Below the pieces are notes generated by a model. That model saw only the letters and a list, made by a program, of their open reading frames with translations, made no database searches and was not told the DNA's origin. A DNA stretch of 64,000 bases from Streptomyces aurantiacus (GTDB taxonomy: Bacteria; Actinomycetota; Actinomycetes; Streptomycetales; Streptomycetaceae), in the NCBI RefSeq assembly GCF_027107535.1, contig NZ_CP114283.1:8246001-8310000 (forward strand), read 5' to 3'. Positions 26,178 to 34,508 of the stretch are shown here, one piece after another. Positions within the stretch are counted from its first letter, which is position 1. Each line of letters starts with the position of its first letter. Both the position numbers and the translations under genes were made by a program.

Positions 26178-26816
26178 GTGACAGCCATCGAGCAGACAGA
26201 GGCAGCACGCCCGCGGGGCACACGCCTGCCGCGCCGTGCCCGACGCAACCAGCTCCTCGGCGCCGCCCAGGAAGTGTTCGTTGCGCAGGGATACCACTCG
26301 GCCGCGATGGACGACATCGCCGAACGCGCGGGCGTCAGCAAGCCGGTTCTCTACCAGCACTTCCCCGGCAAGCTCGATCTCTACCTGGCGCTGCTGGACC
26401 AGCACTGCGAGTCACTGCTGCAGGCCGTACGGACCGCGCTGGCGTCCACCACGGACAACAGCCTGCGTGTCCGGGCCACCATGGACGCCTACTTCGCGTA
26501 CGTGGAGGACGACGGCGGCGCGTTCCGCCTGGTCTTCGAGTCGGACCTGACGAACGAGCCCGCGGTGCGCGAGCGCGTGGACAAGGTCACGTTCGAGTGC
26601 GCGGAGGCCATCTGCGAGGTCATCGCGGAGGACACCGGTCTGTCCAAGGCCGAGTCCATGCTCCTCGCCTCCGGCCTCGGCGGCCTCGCCCAGGTGGTGG
26701 CCCGCTCGTGGCTGCACAGCGACCGCAGCGTGCCCCGCGACGAGGCCGTCCAGCTGCTGACCTCGCTGGCATGGCGCGGCATCGCCGGTTTCCCCCTGCA
26801 CGGCACGGAGCACTGA
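26178..26816 (+). CDS. TetR-family transcriptional regulator
   Basis: 212-residue TetR-family repressor. The helix-turn-helix occupies about residues 21-67: NQLLGAAQEVFVAQGYHSAAM, then DDIAERAGVSKPVLYQHFPGK, a textbook TetR pattern ending in YxHFxxK. The C-terminal part would form the ligand/dimer domain. GTG 26178 is preferred because GGGAGG lies 5-6 nt before it; ATG 26154 in frame is the alternative and has no site. Downstream is the DUF3107 gene. M. tuberculosis Rv3208 is the positional equivalent. Ligand and targets are unknown; the perfect palindrome at 25966-25993 upstream is a possible autoregulatory site. Confidence 0.9.
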   Translation: MTAIEQTEAARPRGTRLPRRARRNQLLGAAQEVFVAQGYHSAAMDDIAERAGVSKPVLYQHFPGKLDLYLALLDQHCESLLQAVRTALASTTDNSLRVRATMDAYFAYVEDDGGAFRLVFESDLTNEPAVRERVDKVTFECAEAICEVIAEDTGLSKAESMLLASGLGGLAQVVARSWLHSDRSVPRDEAVQLLTSLAWRGIAGFPLHGTEH

Positions 26817-26978
26817 GCACCCAGCACCGCGGGTCATCACCGGAGGCCACTTTGTTCCCACAGAGTGTTCGCTCCTGGCGTTCTCGGGCGGAGCATGTAC
26901 GTCCCCTCACCGGGCTAGTGTGTGCTGCGTACGGCGCGGACGAACGCGCACATCAGTGACCGTCGGAGGGACATAGCC

Positions 26979-27206
26979 GTGGAGGTCAAGATCGGCGTGC
27001 AGCACGCGCCTCGCGAGATCGTTCTGGAGAGCGGTCAGACCCCTGAAGAGGTCGAGCGCGCTGTGTCCGAGGCGCTGGCAGGCAAGTCGCAGCTGCTCAC
27101 CCTCGTGGACGACCACGGCCGCAAGGTCCTGGTCCCTGCGGACCGCCTCGCCTACGTGGAGCTCGGCGAGCCGACGACCCGCAAGGTGGGCTTCAGCGCG
27201 CTGTAG
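26979..27206 (+). CDS. DUF3107 family protein (TB9.4-like)
   Basis: 75-residue cytosolic protein of the DUF3107 family. It starts EVKIGVQHAPREIVLESGQTP and ends with the conserved AYVELGEPTTRKVGFSAL. The M. tuberculosis member Rv3208A (TB9.4) is likewise next to a TetR gene. GTG 26979 is chosen because GGAGGG sits about 9 nt upstream and the family begins at this point; the longer upstream frame has no conservation. Function unknown. It is followed by a strong intrinsic terminator, so it ends its transcript. Confidence 0.88.
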   Translation: MEVKIGVQHAPREIVLESGQTPEEVERAVSEALAGKSQLLTLVDDHGRKVLVPADRLAYVELGEPTTRKVGFSAL

Positions 27207-27218
27207 GGCGTGAGGGAA

Positions 27219-27252
27219 GGGGCTCGGCGGCATCGGCCGCCGAGCCCCTTTT
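27219..27252 (+). terminator. Intrinsic terminator after DUF3107 gene
   Basis: A 13-bp perfect stem (GGGGCTCGGCGGC / GCCGCCGAGCCCC) with a 4-nt loop is followed by TTTT, a clear factor-independent terminator 12 bp past the stop codon. Confidence 0.9.
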
Positions 27253-27432
27253 CCATGCCCGCCGCCGTCTCCGCTTCGGTGCCCGCGCACGGCCGCCCCG
27301 GGGCGGTCGCGTCCGCTCGCGCGGGCTTCACGGATGGAGCACATGCCGTCCGCGGAGGGGATTGCATTCCGCAGGTCACGGGTATGACGGGCTACGACCG
27401 AAGTGCACACTGCCGTGCGGGAGGGACCCCTT

Positions 27433-27702
27433 ATGTTGTTGGAAGCGCTCGGCTCCGCGATCCTCGGTCTGGCTCTGGCCTGGACGGCGGCACACCGCCT
27501 GCCGCACCGCCTGCCGGTCCGTCGCCTCGTCCTGTCGACGGGCATCGCGGGCGCCCTCTTCGGCGCCTTCCTGACCCACACCGCTCTGGGCTCCGTCGGC
27601 TTCCTGCCGGTGATGCTCGGCGCGGTCGCCGTCTCGGCGGCCTCCGTGTCGCTGCTCCTGCGCCCGGCGGGAAGACTCCACCGCCGCTCGGCGACGGTGT
27701 GA
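27433..27702 (+). CDS. Small three-helix membrane protein
   Basis: 89-residue membrane protein with about three hydrophobic helices (LLEALGSAILGLALAWTAA, LVLSTGIAGALFGAFLTHT, FLPVMLGAVAVSAASVSLLL) and a basic C-terminus. ATG 27433 follows GGGAGGG at about 8 nt. Resembles small Streptomyces membrane hypothetical proteins; M. tuberculosis has a membrane protein gene (Rv3209) at the same point, though similarity is not shown here. Function unknown. It is convergent with the ferritin-like gene. Confidence 0.7.
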   Translation: MLLEALGSAILGLALAWTAAHRLPHRLPVRRLVLSTGIAGALFGAFLTHTALGSVGFLPVMLGAVAVSAASVSLLLRPAGRLHRRSATV

Positions 27703-27740
27703 GCGACGACTCCGAGGGCGACGACCCGGCCGGCTGAGGT

Positions 27741-27782
27741 ACACCCCGAGGGTGCGCGGGAAACAGCGCGGCCCTGGGGTGT
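27741..27782. terminator. Bidirectional hairpin between convergent genes
   Basis: ACACCCCGAGGG and CCCTGGGGTGT pair with one bulge, and an inner GCGC/GCGC pair extends the fold. It lies between the small membrane protein gene and the ferritin-like gene stop. Confidence 0.6.
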
Positions 27783-27821
27783 TCCCGCCCACCCGCGGGC
27801 GACGGACCGCGCCGAGACGGC

Positions 27822-28559
27822 TCAGGCGGCCAGGCCCAGCGCCGCCATCCGCTTCGTGTGCGCCTCGGTGATCCGCGAGAACATCCGGCCCACCTCGGCG
27901 AGATCGAACCCGTCGGCGACACCGCCGACGAGCATCGTCGACAGCGCGTCCCGGTCGGCGACCACTCGCTGCGACTGCGACAGGGCCTCTCCCATCAACC
28001 GCCGCGCCCACAGCGCGAGCCGCCCGCCCACCCGCGGATCCGCGTCGATGGCGCCCCGCACCTTCTCGACGGCGAACGAGGCGTGCCCCGTGTCGTCGAG
28101 CACACCCAGTACGAGCCGCCGGGTGTCGGAGTCGAGCCGGGCCGCGACCTCCCGGTAGAAGTCACTGGCGATCGAGTCGCCGACGTACGCCTTGACGAGC
28201 CCCTCCAGCCAGTCGGACGGGGCCGTCTGCCGGTGGAACCCGTCGAGCGCGGCGACGAAGGGCTCCATCGCCTGCGTCGGCTCCGCCCCGATCCCGGTCA
28301 GCCGGTCCCTGAGCTGCTCGAAGTGGTGGAACTCCGCCGAGGCCATCTTCGCCAGCTCCGCCTTGTCCGCGAGCGTCGGCGCCAGCTTGGCGTCCTCCGC
28401 GAGCCGCTCGAACGCCGCCAGCTCCCCGTACGCGAGCGCCCCGAGCAGATCCACGACCGCGGCACGGTACTGGGGGTCGACGGAGGCCTTCGCCCAGTCC
28501 TGGGCGGCGACTCCGGTGTGTTCGGCGGGTACGTCGGAAGCGTTGTCAGGGGTCGTCAT
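27822..28559 (-). CDS. Ferritin-like fold protein (MiaE-like)
   Basis: 245-residue all-helical protein with ferritin-type di-iron residues: helix 1 YGELAAFERLAEDA, helix 2 ASAEFHHFEQL (ExxH), later DFYREVAARL and DDTGHASFAVEKV (carboxylate and His). This matches the ferritin-like fold group that includes the tRNA hydroxylase MiaE; I infer a di-iron oxidase or hydroxylase but no substrate. ATG 28559 chosen because upstream in-frame residues are not conserved. M. tuberculosis Rv3210c lies at the same position, next to rhlE. Divergent from the RNA helicase gene. Cytosolic. Confidence 0.85.
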   Translation of the reverse strand: MTTPDNASDVPAEHTGVAAQDWAKASVDPQYRAAVVDLLGALAYGELAAFERLAEDAKLAPTLADKAELAKMASAEFHHFEQLRDRLTGIGAEPTQAMEPFVAALDGFHRQTAPSDWLEGLVKAYVGDSIASDFYREVAARLDSDTRRLVLGVLDDTGHASFAVEKVRGAIDADPRVGGRLALWARRLMGEALSQSQRVVADRDALSTMLVGGVADGFDLAEVGRMFSRITEAHTKRMAALGLAA

Positions 28560-28948
28560 GAAGCGCACAATAGCCCGCCCGCCGTACGGCGGAAGGCCCT
28601 GGTCAATCAGTGTGACAACGGCTACGTGACCAAATCGGCCATCGCATATGCGTGATTCCGGGGTATGGTGGTAATGCGCTCGCTGAGTTGATCTACGTAA
28701 CTCGACGGGCGATACGAATGAGGATGCCCGGTCGGAGGCCCGATCGGCTCCGACCCGACAGCCCTCCCCGTCGGTACGGCACATTGCGTACGACACCCGG
28801 AGGGAACCCTCAGCGGTACGAGCGCTCGAGCGTCGGCAGTGGTCCCATGCCACCCGGCCCGCCCGTCAAGAGCGGCCGACGTCCCCGGCACGGTCCCAAC
28901 ACGACCCCCGCGCTCGCCTCGCACCGCGTACACAGAAGAGGCAGCACC
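28560..28948. other. Divergent region with long helicase leader
   Basis: 389 bp between the ferritin-like gene and the RNA helicase. Contains a CGCATATGCG palindrome (about 28644) and GAGTT/AACTC pairing (28681-28700). TTGATC around 28687 with GATACG 17 nt later is a weak promoter candidate for the helicase. The frame of the helicase stays open through this region but shows no conserved sequence, so I regard it as leader RNA. Confidence 0.5.
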
Positions 28949-31522
28949 CTGACTACTTTCCGAGAGCTCGGAATCCTTCCCGAGACCGCCGAAGCCCTTG
29001 AGGCCGTCGGTATCACCAGTGCCTTCCCCATCCAGGAGATGACGCTCCCCGTCGCCCTTACCGGCACGGACGTCATCGGCCAGGCCAAGACCGGCACCGG
29101 CAAGACGCTGGGCTTCGGCCTCCCGCTCCTCGAGCGCGTGACCGTCCCCGCGGACGTCGAGGCGGGCCGGGCGAAGCCCGAGCAGCTCACCGACGCCCCG
29201 CAGGCCCTCGTCGTCGTCCCGACGCGCGAGCTGTGCACGCAGGTCACGAACGACCTGCTGACGGCCGGCAAGGTCCGCAACGTCCGCGTTCTCGCCATCT
29301 ACGGCGGCCGGGCGTACGAGCCGCAGGTCGAGGCCCTGAAGAAGGGCGTCGACGTGATCGTCGGCACCCCGGGCCGTCTGCTGGACCTCGCGGGCCAGAA
29401 GAAGCTCGACCTCAAGCACATCAAGTCCCTCGTCCTCGACGAGGCCGACGAGATGCTCGACCTGGGCTTCCTGCCCGACGTCGAGAGGATCATCAACATG
29501 CTGCCGGCCCGCCGCCAGACGATGCTGTTCTCGGCGACCATGCCGGGTGCGGTCATCGGCCTCGCGCGCCGCTACATGTCGCAGCCCACGCATATCAACG
29601 CCACCTCGCCGGACGACGCCGGCCAGACGGTGCGCAACACCAAGCAGTACGTCTACCGCGCGCACAACATGGACAAGCCGGAGATGGTCTCGCGGATACT
29701 GCAGGCCGACGGCCGCGGTCTCGTGATGGTCTTCTGCCGCACCAAGCGGACGGCGGCGGACCTCGCCGACCAGCTGCAGCAGCGCGGCTTCGCCTCCGGC
29801 GCGGTCCACGGCGACCTCGGCCAGGGCGCCCGCGAGCAGGCGCTGCGCGCCTTCCGCAACGGCAAGGTGGACGTGCTCGTCTGCACCGACGTGGCCGCGC
29901 GCGGCATCGACGTCGAGGGCGTCACGCACGTCATCAACTACCAGTCCCCCGAGGACGAGAAGACGTACCTGCACCGCATCGGCCGTACGGGCCGCGCGGG
30001 CGCCAAGGGCATCGCGATCACCCTCGTCGACTGGGACGACATCCCGCGCTGGCAGCTCATCAACAAGGCGCTGGACCTCGGCCTGAGCGACCCGCCGGAG
30101 ACGTACTCCACGTCCCCGCACTTCTACGAAGAGCTGAGCATCCCGGCGGGCACCAAGGGTGTCCTCCCGCGTGGCGAGCGCACCCGCGCCGGTCTCTCGG
30201 CCGAGGCCGTCGAGGACCTCGGCGAGACCGGCGGGCGCGGCGCTCGCGGCCGCGGTGGCCGTTCCGCCGGTCCCGCCCCGGTCGCCGAGCGCGAGCGTGA
30301 GCGTCCGGCGCGCACCCCGCGCCGCCGCCGTCGTACGCGCAACGGCACGGCGCTGGACGCCGCGGAGCCGCAGAGCGCGCAGACCCCGCAGAGCACGCAG
30401 GACACCACCGAGTCGGCCCCGGCCACGGAGTCGCGCACCCCGCGCCGGCGTCGCCGTACGCGTGCCGGATCCGGGTCGGAGGCCGCCGTGACGGCGGTCG
30501 CCACGGCCGAGGGCACGGCTGTCGAGGTCGCGGCCGTCGAGGCCACCGCACCGGCCGCCGAGACCGCGGCGGTGGACAGCGAGGGCAAGCCGCGTCGCCG
30601 TCGTACGCGTCGCACGGCGGAGGTCGCGCAGCCCGAGGCCGCCGTCGTCGAGGAGGCCCCCGCGGCCGAGCCGGCCCAGGTCGCCGAGGTCGCCGAGGTC
30701 ACCGAGACCAAGCCGCGCCGTCGCACCCGCAAGGCGGCCGGGACCGCGGTGGACACCGCCGAGGGCACGGCCGTCGAGGTGGCGGCGGTCGCCGAGACCA
30801 AGCCCCGTCGGCGTACGCGCAAGGCCGCCGAAGCCGCGGTGGAAGCCGTCGTGGACCCGGTCGAGGCCGTCGAGGCCAAGCCGCGCCGGACCCGCAAGGC
30901 CGCCGCCCCGGCCGCCGAGGCCGCCCTGGACACCGCCGAGGCCGCGGAGGCCAAGCCGCGCCGCCGGACCCGTAAGGCCGCCGAGGCCGCCCCGGTCGCC
31001 GAGGCCGGAATCCCCGCCCAGGCGACCGAGGAGCCCGAGGTCAAGCCGCGGCGCCGCGCCCGCAAGGCCGCGGTCGCCGAAGCCGCCCCCGTCGCTCCGG
31101 TGGAGGAGGCGCCCGTCGCGGAGGCCAAGCCGCGCCGGCGTACGCGCAAGGCCGCCGAGACCGCGGTGGACACCGCCGAGGGCACGACGGCCGAGGCACC
31201 GCAGGCCACGGCCACCAAGCCGCGGCGCACCCGCAAGGCCGCCGCACCCGCGGAGGCCGCGGAGAGCGCCGTGGACACGGCCGAGGCCACCGAGGTCAAG
31301 CCGCGCCGCACCCGCAAGGCCACGGTCGCCGAGGCCGGCATCCCGGCCCAGGCCACCGAGGCCGCCCCGGCCGAGGCTCCGGCCAAGCCGCGCCGCACCC
31401 GCAAGACGGCCGCCAAGGCCACGGACGCGGTCGCGGAAGCCGTTCCGGCCGAGGCCGCCCCGGCGGCCAGGCCCCGCCGTGCGCGCAAGACGGCCGCGCC
31501 CGTCGAGGCCGCGGACAGCTGA
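28949..31522 (+). CDS. DEAD-box RNA helicase with long basic repeat tail
   Basis: ATP-dependent RNA helicase of the RhlE/DeaD class, for RNA unwinding in ribosome assembly or cold and decay pathways. From CTG 28949 the protein starts MTTFRELGILPETAEALEAV, exactly where the family's Q-motif helix begins. Walker A AKTGTGKT is at about residues 46-53, then DEADEML, SATMP, and HRIGRTGRAG. After about residue 400 comes a tail of over 400 residues with thirteen basic clusters of KPRRRTRKAA type set in Ala/Glu/Val/Pro-rich spacers. No ATG, GTG or TTG fits: the first in-frame ATG (28847) has no ribosome site, while AGAAGAGG lies about 7 nt before the CTG. M. tuberculosis Rv3211 is the positional equivalent but has a much shorter tail (about 527 aa). 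Confidence 0.92.
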   Translation: MTTFRELGILPETAEALEAVGITSAFPIQEMTLPVALTGTDVIGQAKTGTGKTLGFGLPLLERVTVPADVEAGRAKPEQLTDAPQALVVVPTRELCTQVTNDLLTAGKVRNVRVLAIYGGRAYEPQVEALKKGVDVIVGTPGRLLDLAGQKKLDLKHIKSLVLDEADEMLDLGFLPDVERIINMLPARRQTMLFSATMPGAVIGLARRYMSQPTHINATSPDDAGQTVRNTKQYVYRAHNMDKPEMVSRILQADGRGLVMVFCRTKRTAADLADQLQQRGFASGAVHGDLGQGAREQALRAFRNGKVDVLVCTDVAARGIDVEGVTHVINYQSPEDEKTYLHRIGRTGRAGAKGIAITLVDWDDIPRWQLINKALDLGLSDPPETYSTSPHFYEELSIPAGTKGVLPRGERTRAGLSAEAVEDLGETGGRGARGRGGRSAGPAPVAERERERPARTPRRRRRTRNGTALDAAEPQSAQTPQSTQDTTESAPATESRTPRRRRRTRAGSGSEAAVTAVATAEGTAVEVAAVEATAPAAETAAVDSEGKPRRRRTRRTAEVAQPEAAVVEEAPAAEPAQVAEVAEVTETKPRRRTRKAAGTAVDTAEGTAVEVAAVAETKPRRRTRKAAEAAVEAVVDPVEAVEAKPRRTRKAAAPAAEAALDTAEAAEAKPRRRTRKAAEAAPVAEAGIPAQATEEPEVKPRRRARKAAVAEAAPVAPVEEAPVAEAKPRRRTRKAAETAVDTAEGTTAEAPQATATKPRRTRKAAAPAEAAESAVDTAEATEVKPRRTRKATVAEAGIPAQATEAAPAEAPAKPRRTRKTAAKATDAVAEAVPAEAAPAARPRRARKTAAPVEAADS
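30300..31500 (+). repeat. KPRRRTRKAA-type coding repeats in helicase tail
   Basis: Thirteen basic motifs (PRRRRRTR, KPRRRTRKAA, KPRRTRKAAAP, KPRRARK and variants), spaced irregularly by 15-60 residues of acidic/Ala-rich sequence such as TAVDTAEGT and EAGIPAQATE, several spacers occurring two or three times. The DNA is correspondingly repetitive and prone to unequal crossing-over. Confidence 0.85.
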
Positions 31523-31532
31523 GACACACCAC

Positions 31533-31569
31533 CGACGGCCCGGTCCCCGTGGTGGGGGCCGGGCCGTCG
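31533..31569 (+). terminator. Hairpin after the RNA helicase gene
   Basis: GACGGCCCGGTCCCC and GGGGGCCGGGCCGTC form a near-perfect stem about 12 bp past the helicase stop codon. Confidence 0.7.
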
Positions 31570-31653
31570 GCGTTCCACGGCCCCGCCGTGGGTACCGCGT
31601 CGCGGCCCCTCCCGGTATGCCGCCAGGGAGGTTCCCCGGATAGCCTCCTTCCC

Positions 31654-32529
31654 ATGAGCAGGCCCGCCACCTTCGTCCCGCCCTCCGGAGCCCGCGCGTA
31701 CCGCCTCGGCACCGCGCGCGGGGAGTTCGCCGTGATCGACGCGGGCACTCCCGTGAAGGGAACCGCGTTGCTGCTGCCCGGGTTCACCGGCAGCAAGGAG
31801 GACTTCATCTCGCTGCACGAACCGCTGGCGGCGGCCGGGTACCGGACCGTCGCGGTGGACGGCCGCGGCCAGTACGAGTCACCGGGCCCCCGGGACGACG
31901 AAACCCCTTACGCGCAAGCCGAGTTGGCGCAGGATGTGCTCGCTCAGGCCGACGCGCTGACCGACCGCCCCGGGGAACGGTTCCACCTCCTGGGGCATTC
32001 GTTCGGCGGCCAGGTCGCCCGGGCGGCCGTCCTGCTGGCCCCAGCCCGTTTCCGGTCGCTCACCCTGGTGGCCTCCGGGCCCGCGGAGATCTCCCCCTCC
32101 CAGCAGCAGCGGGTGAAGCTCCTGCGGGACGCGCTCGCCGTGATGGACATGGATCAGGTGTGGGAGGCGATCAGAGCGCTGGACCCGCCGGAGGACGCCG
32201 AGGGCGACCTGGACGCCGGCCTCGACGACCAGGAGGACCTGAGGCGGCGCTGGCTCGGCAACAGCCCGGCCCAGCTCACCGTCGCGGGACGGCTGCTGTG
32301 CGAGGAACCCGACCGGGTGGCCGAGCTGGCAGCCGTACGGCTGCCCGTGCACGTCCTGTCGGGCGAACGCGACGACACCTGGCCGGTCCCGCTCCTCGAC
32401 GACATGGCCGTACGCCTCGAGGCACATCGCACGGTCGTCCCCGGCGCCGAGCACTCCCCCAACGCCGACCGCCCCCTGGAGACCGCCGAGGCCCTGGCCG
32501 CGTTCTGGGACCGGGTCGTCGTCGGCTGA
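31654..32529 (+). CDS. Alpha/beta-hydrolase
   Basis: 291-residue cytosolic hydrolase. LPGFTGSKED forms the oxyanion region, GHSFGG contains the Ser nucleophile, SGERDDTWP the acidic residue and GAEHSPN the His. Start at ATG 31654; the upstream frame to 31549 is the helicase terminator and cannot code a conserved part. No lid domain beyond a short cap around residues 145-200. Substrate unknown. Convergent with the NYN-domain gene through a shared hairpin. Confidence 0.87.
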   Translation: MSRPATFVPPSGARAYRLGTARGEFAVIDAGTPVKGTALLLPGFTGSKEDFISLHEPLAAAGYRTVAVDGRGQYESPGPRDDETPYAQAELAQDVLAQADALTDRPGERFHLLGHSFGGQVARAAVLLAPARFRSLTLVASGPAEISPSQQQRVKLLRDALAVMDMDQVWEAIRALDPPEDAEGDLDAGLDDQEDLRRRWLGNSPAQLTVAGRLLCEEPDRVAELAAVRLPVHVLSGERDDTWPVPLLDDMAVRLEAHRTVVPGAEHSPNADRPLETAEALAAFWDRVVVG

Positions 32530-32533
32530 GAGG

Positions 32534-32561
32534 CCTGCAGGGTCAGTACTGGCCCTGCAGG
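32534..32561. terminator. Bidirectional hairpin
   Basis: CCTGCAGGG and CCCTGCAGG form a 9-bp perfect stem with a 10-nt loop between the hydrolase and the NYN gene; it includes the last codons of the latter. Confidence 0.7.
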
Positions 32562-33451
32562 TGCTCCCAGAAGCCGTCCCGCAGCGCCCTGCGCAGATCG
32601 GCCTGCCCCCGCAGCGAGTACTGCAGCAGCCCCTCGGCCTCCACCAGCAGGTCCTGGTCGACCGGGCCGGGCAGATACGGCCCGGGCAGCAGCTCCGCCA
32701 GCGACTCCCGTCCCCGCGCGGCCAGCCATTTCGCGACGATCTGCGCTCCCACGAACCGCACGTCCTCGCGGGTCGGCCTGCTCACCGCCGTGTCGTACGA
32801 GGCGGCGGTGCGCCGGGCGACGTACGGCTTGAAGAACTCCAGGTCGAAGGTGCGCTGGCTGTCGACCTCCCACAGCAGCGGCTCCGCCTGGTTGCGGCCC
32901 TCCGGTGCCTCGATGCCCCAGAGGTGGACCCGAGCCCCGTATCCCTGCGCCGCCTCGACGGCCGAGACCAGGTCCTCGTCGCCGCCGATGAGCGTCGCGT
33001 CGCTGATGGCGCGGTGCCGGGCCAGGGACTCCAGATCGGAACGGATCAGGGAGTCGACGCCCTTCTGCTGGTTGTTGGCGTTGAGGTTGCCGAGCCGGAC
33101 CTTGACGTCGGGCAGCTCCGCGATGGACTGCTGTTCCGCGGTGTGGATGCGGCGCCGCGCCCCGTCGTACCAGTAGACGCGCAGGAGCCTGCTGTCCGCG
33201 AAGATCGTGCGGGCCCGGTCGATGAGTGCCTCGAGGAGCCCCTCGGCGTCCAGCTCGAAGGCCCGGCGGTCCTCCGTCCCGGCGACGAGCCGGCCCGCGG
33301 CCGCGTACAGATACCCGGCGTCGACGAAGATCGCGTGGGTCGACGGCGTCTTCGCCACCTCGGCGAGCACGCGCTGGAGCAGCTCGTTCGAGCGGTCTAT
33401 GCGCGCGCCGAGGGCGGCGAGATCGTCGGCTGCCGCGAAGTCGTCATTCAT
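32543..33451 (-). CDS. NYN-domain protein (PIN-like RNase fold)
   Basis: 302-residue protein with an NYN/PIN-like nuclease core: THAIFVDAGYLYAAAGRL (first Asp), KGVDSLIRSDL (Asp) and DATLIGGDEDLVSAVEAA (GDxD), the usual acidic cluster for metal binding. A short N-terminal helix (residues 1-35) and a C-terminal helical region after residue 200 (TREDVRFVGAQIVAKWLAARG) resemble the LabA/DUF88 companion domain. Predicted RNA processing or decay enzyme; target unknown. ATG 33451. Upstream is a 210-bp AT-richer divergent region shared with a small-protein gene. Confidence 0.85.
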   Translation of the reverse strand: MNDDFAAADDLAALGARIDRSNELLQRVLAEVAKTPSTHAIFVDAGYLYAAAGRLVAGTEDRRAFELDAEGLLEALIDRARTIFADSRLLRVYWYDGARRRIHTAEQQSIAELPDVKVRLGNLNANNQQKGVDSLIRSDLESLARHRAISDATLIGGDEDLVSAVEAAQGYGARVHLWGIEAPEGRNQAEPLLWEVDSQRTFDLEFFKPYVARRTAASYDTAVSRPTREDVRFVGAQIVAKWLAARGRESLAELLPGPYLPGPVDQDLLVEAEGLLQYSLRGQADLRRALRDGFWEHLQGQY

Positions 33452-33524
33452 ATGCGCCTCATTGTCGCAGGACGTTACCGTGTGAACACAGTCGGTCCCG
33501 GTACTCGCAAGTAGTTAGACGTTC

Positions 33525-33534
33525 GAAAATTTTC
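33525..33534. promoter_or_regulatory. AT-rich palindrome in divergent region
   Basis: GAAAATTTTC is a perfect 10-bp palindrome in a local AT-rich patch (33513-33550) within very GC-rich DNA, between the NYN gene and the small-protein gene. It marks the likely promoter zone; which gene it serves is unclear. Confidence 0.4.
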
Positions 33535-33662
33535 TTTAGCGTAGGGAATGTTCGTAACAAGCATCCCGTTGACTCCTACGGGAACGAGGGGCACTGACGC
33601 CCCACTCACCCACCCACCAGTAGTTCTCCTTCAGGAGGATGACCAGACGAAGGGAGAAGCCC

Positions 33663-33815
33663 TTGCGCTTCGAAATCATGCGACTCGACGACGTCGACGG
33701 CACGCCCGTGGACAGCACCGTCGTGGACGCCGCCTCCGTCAACCGGATCGTCCAGCAGGCCGCCGCCATCGGGCAGCGCCTCTGGATCCGCCCGGCCGAC
33801 ACCTCGGCCTCGTAA
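33663..33815 (+). CDS. 50-residue conserved small protein with TTG start
   Basis: Encodes 50 residues beginning MRFEIMRLDDVDGTPVDST and ending RLWIRPADTSAS. The TTG at 33663 follows AAGGGAG at 7-8 nt; an in-frame ATG at 33639 directly abuts AGGAGG with no spacing and is unlikely. Codon third positions are strongly G/C and a terminator follows at once, so it is a real gene. The sequence looks like small Streptomyces hypothetical proteins I recall; there is no defined function, no membrane segment and no Cys. Confidence 0.72.
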   Translation: MRFEIMRLDDVDGTPVDSTVVDAASVNRIVQQAAAIGQRLWIRPADTSAS

Positions 33816-33839
33816 CAGCGGACGTCTGACAGACTTCGG

Positions 33840-33873
33840 AACCCCCGTCCGGCTCGACGCCGGGCGGGGGTTT
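33840..33873 (+). terminator. Intrinsic terminator after small protein gene
   Basis: AACCCCCGTCCGGC pairs with GCCGGGCGGGGGTT (one G-U) around a 5-nt loop and is followed by TTT, 24 bp past the stop codon. It also faces the convergent MarC-family gene. Confidence 0.85.
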
Positions 33874-33902
33874 CGCGTGTGCGGCCGCGTTCCACGAGGT
33901 GT

Positions 33903-34508
33903 TCAACTGTTCTGGACAACCATCGTGACCCCGTTGATGATCTGCTGCACGGCGATCGCGGAGAGCATCATGCCCGCGAGCCGCGTGACCAGCACGACAC
34001 CGCCGTCCTTGATGACCCGGATGATCAGCAGCGAGTACCGCATCACCACCCACAGCACGACGTGGATGGCGACGATCGCCGCCCACACCGACACCCGGGT
34101 CGCCGCACTGTCGGCCTTCTGCACGGCCAGGATGACGGACACGATCGCACCGGGACCGGCGAGCAGCGGCATGCCCAGCGGTACGAGGGCGACGTTGACG
34201 TCCTTCGTCTGCTGGGGTTCGTCCGTCTTGCCCGTGAGCAGGTCGAGCGCGATGAGCAGGAGCAGCAGTCCGCCCGCGATCATCAGCGCGGGGACCGACA
34301 CATGCAGGTAGTCCAGGATCTGGTGGCCGAGGAGCCCGAAGACGGTGATGACACCGCCGGCCACGCAGACGGCCTGGAAGGCCATGCGCTTCTGCACCTT
34401 GGCCGGACGTCCGGCCGTCAGCGCGAGGAAGATCGGGGTGATCCCGGGGGGATCCATGATGACGAAGAGCGTGAGGAAGAGGGAGCCGAAGACGGCGAGG
34501 TCGAACAT
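33903..34508 (-). CDS. MarC-family membrane protein
   Basis: 201-residue integral membrane protein with six predicted helices. Family signatures: FLTLFVIMDPPGITPIFLAL near the N-terminus and PLLAGPGAIVSVILAV in the second half (pseudo-repeat). The function of MarC proteins is unclear; the old link to multiple antibiotic resistance is not supported. ATG 34508 opens the membrane protein exactly at MFDLAVFGSLF. The gene is 182 bp downstream of the PHP gene on the same strand, with a weak GC-rich leader. Confidence 0.9.
   Translation of the reverse strand: MFDLAVFGSLFLTLFVIMDPPGITPIFLALTAGRPAKVQKRMAFQAVCVAGGVITVFGLLGHQILDYLHVSVPALMIAGGLLLLLIALDLLTGKTDEPQQTKDVNVALVPLGMPLLAGPGAIVSVILAVQKADSAATRVSVWAAIVAIHVVLWVVMRYSLLIIRVIKDGGVVLVTRLAGMMLSAIAVQQIINGVTMVVQNS

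Noticed and set aside
27403..27702. Longer start (27403) for the small membrane protein
   Set aside because: No ribosome site, and the added residues are polar; ATG 27433 has a well-placed GGGAGGG.
33452..33662. tRNA or small RNA in the AT-rich divergent region
   Set aside because: No cloverleaf or conserved GTTCGA arm in the right context; the GTTCGA found there is part of an AT palindrome.
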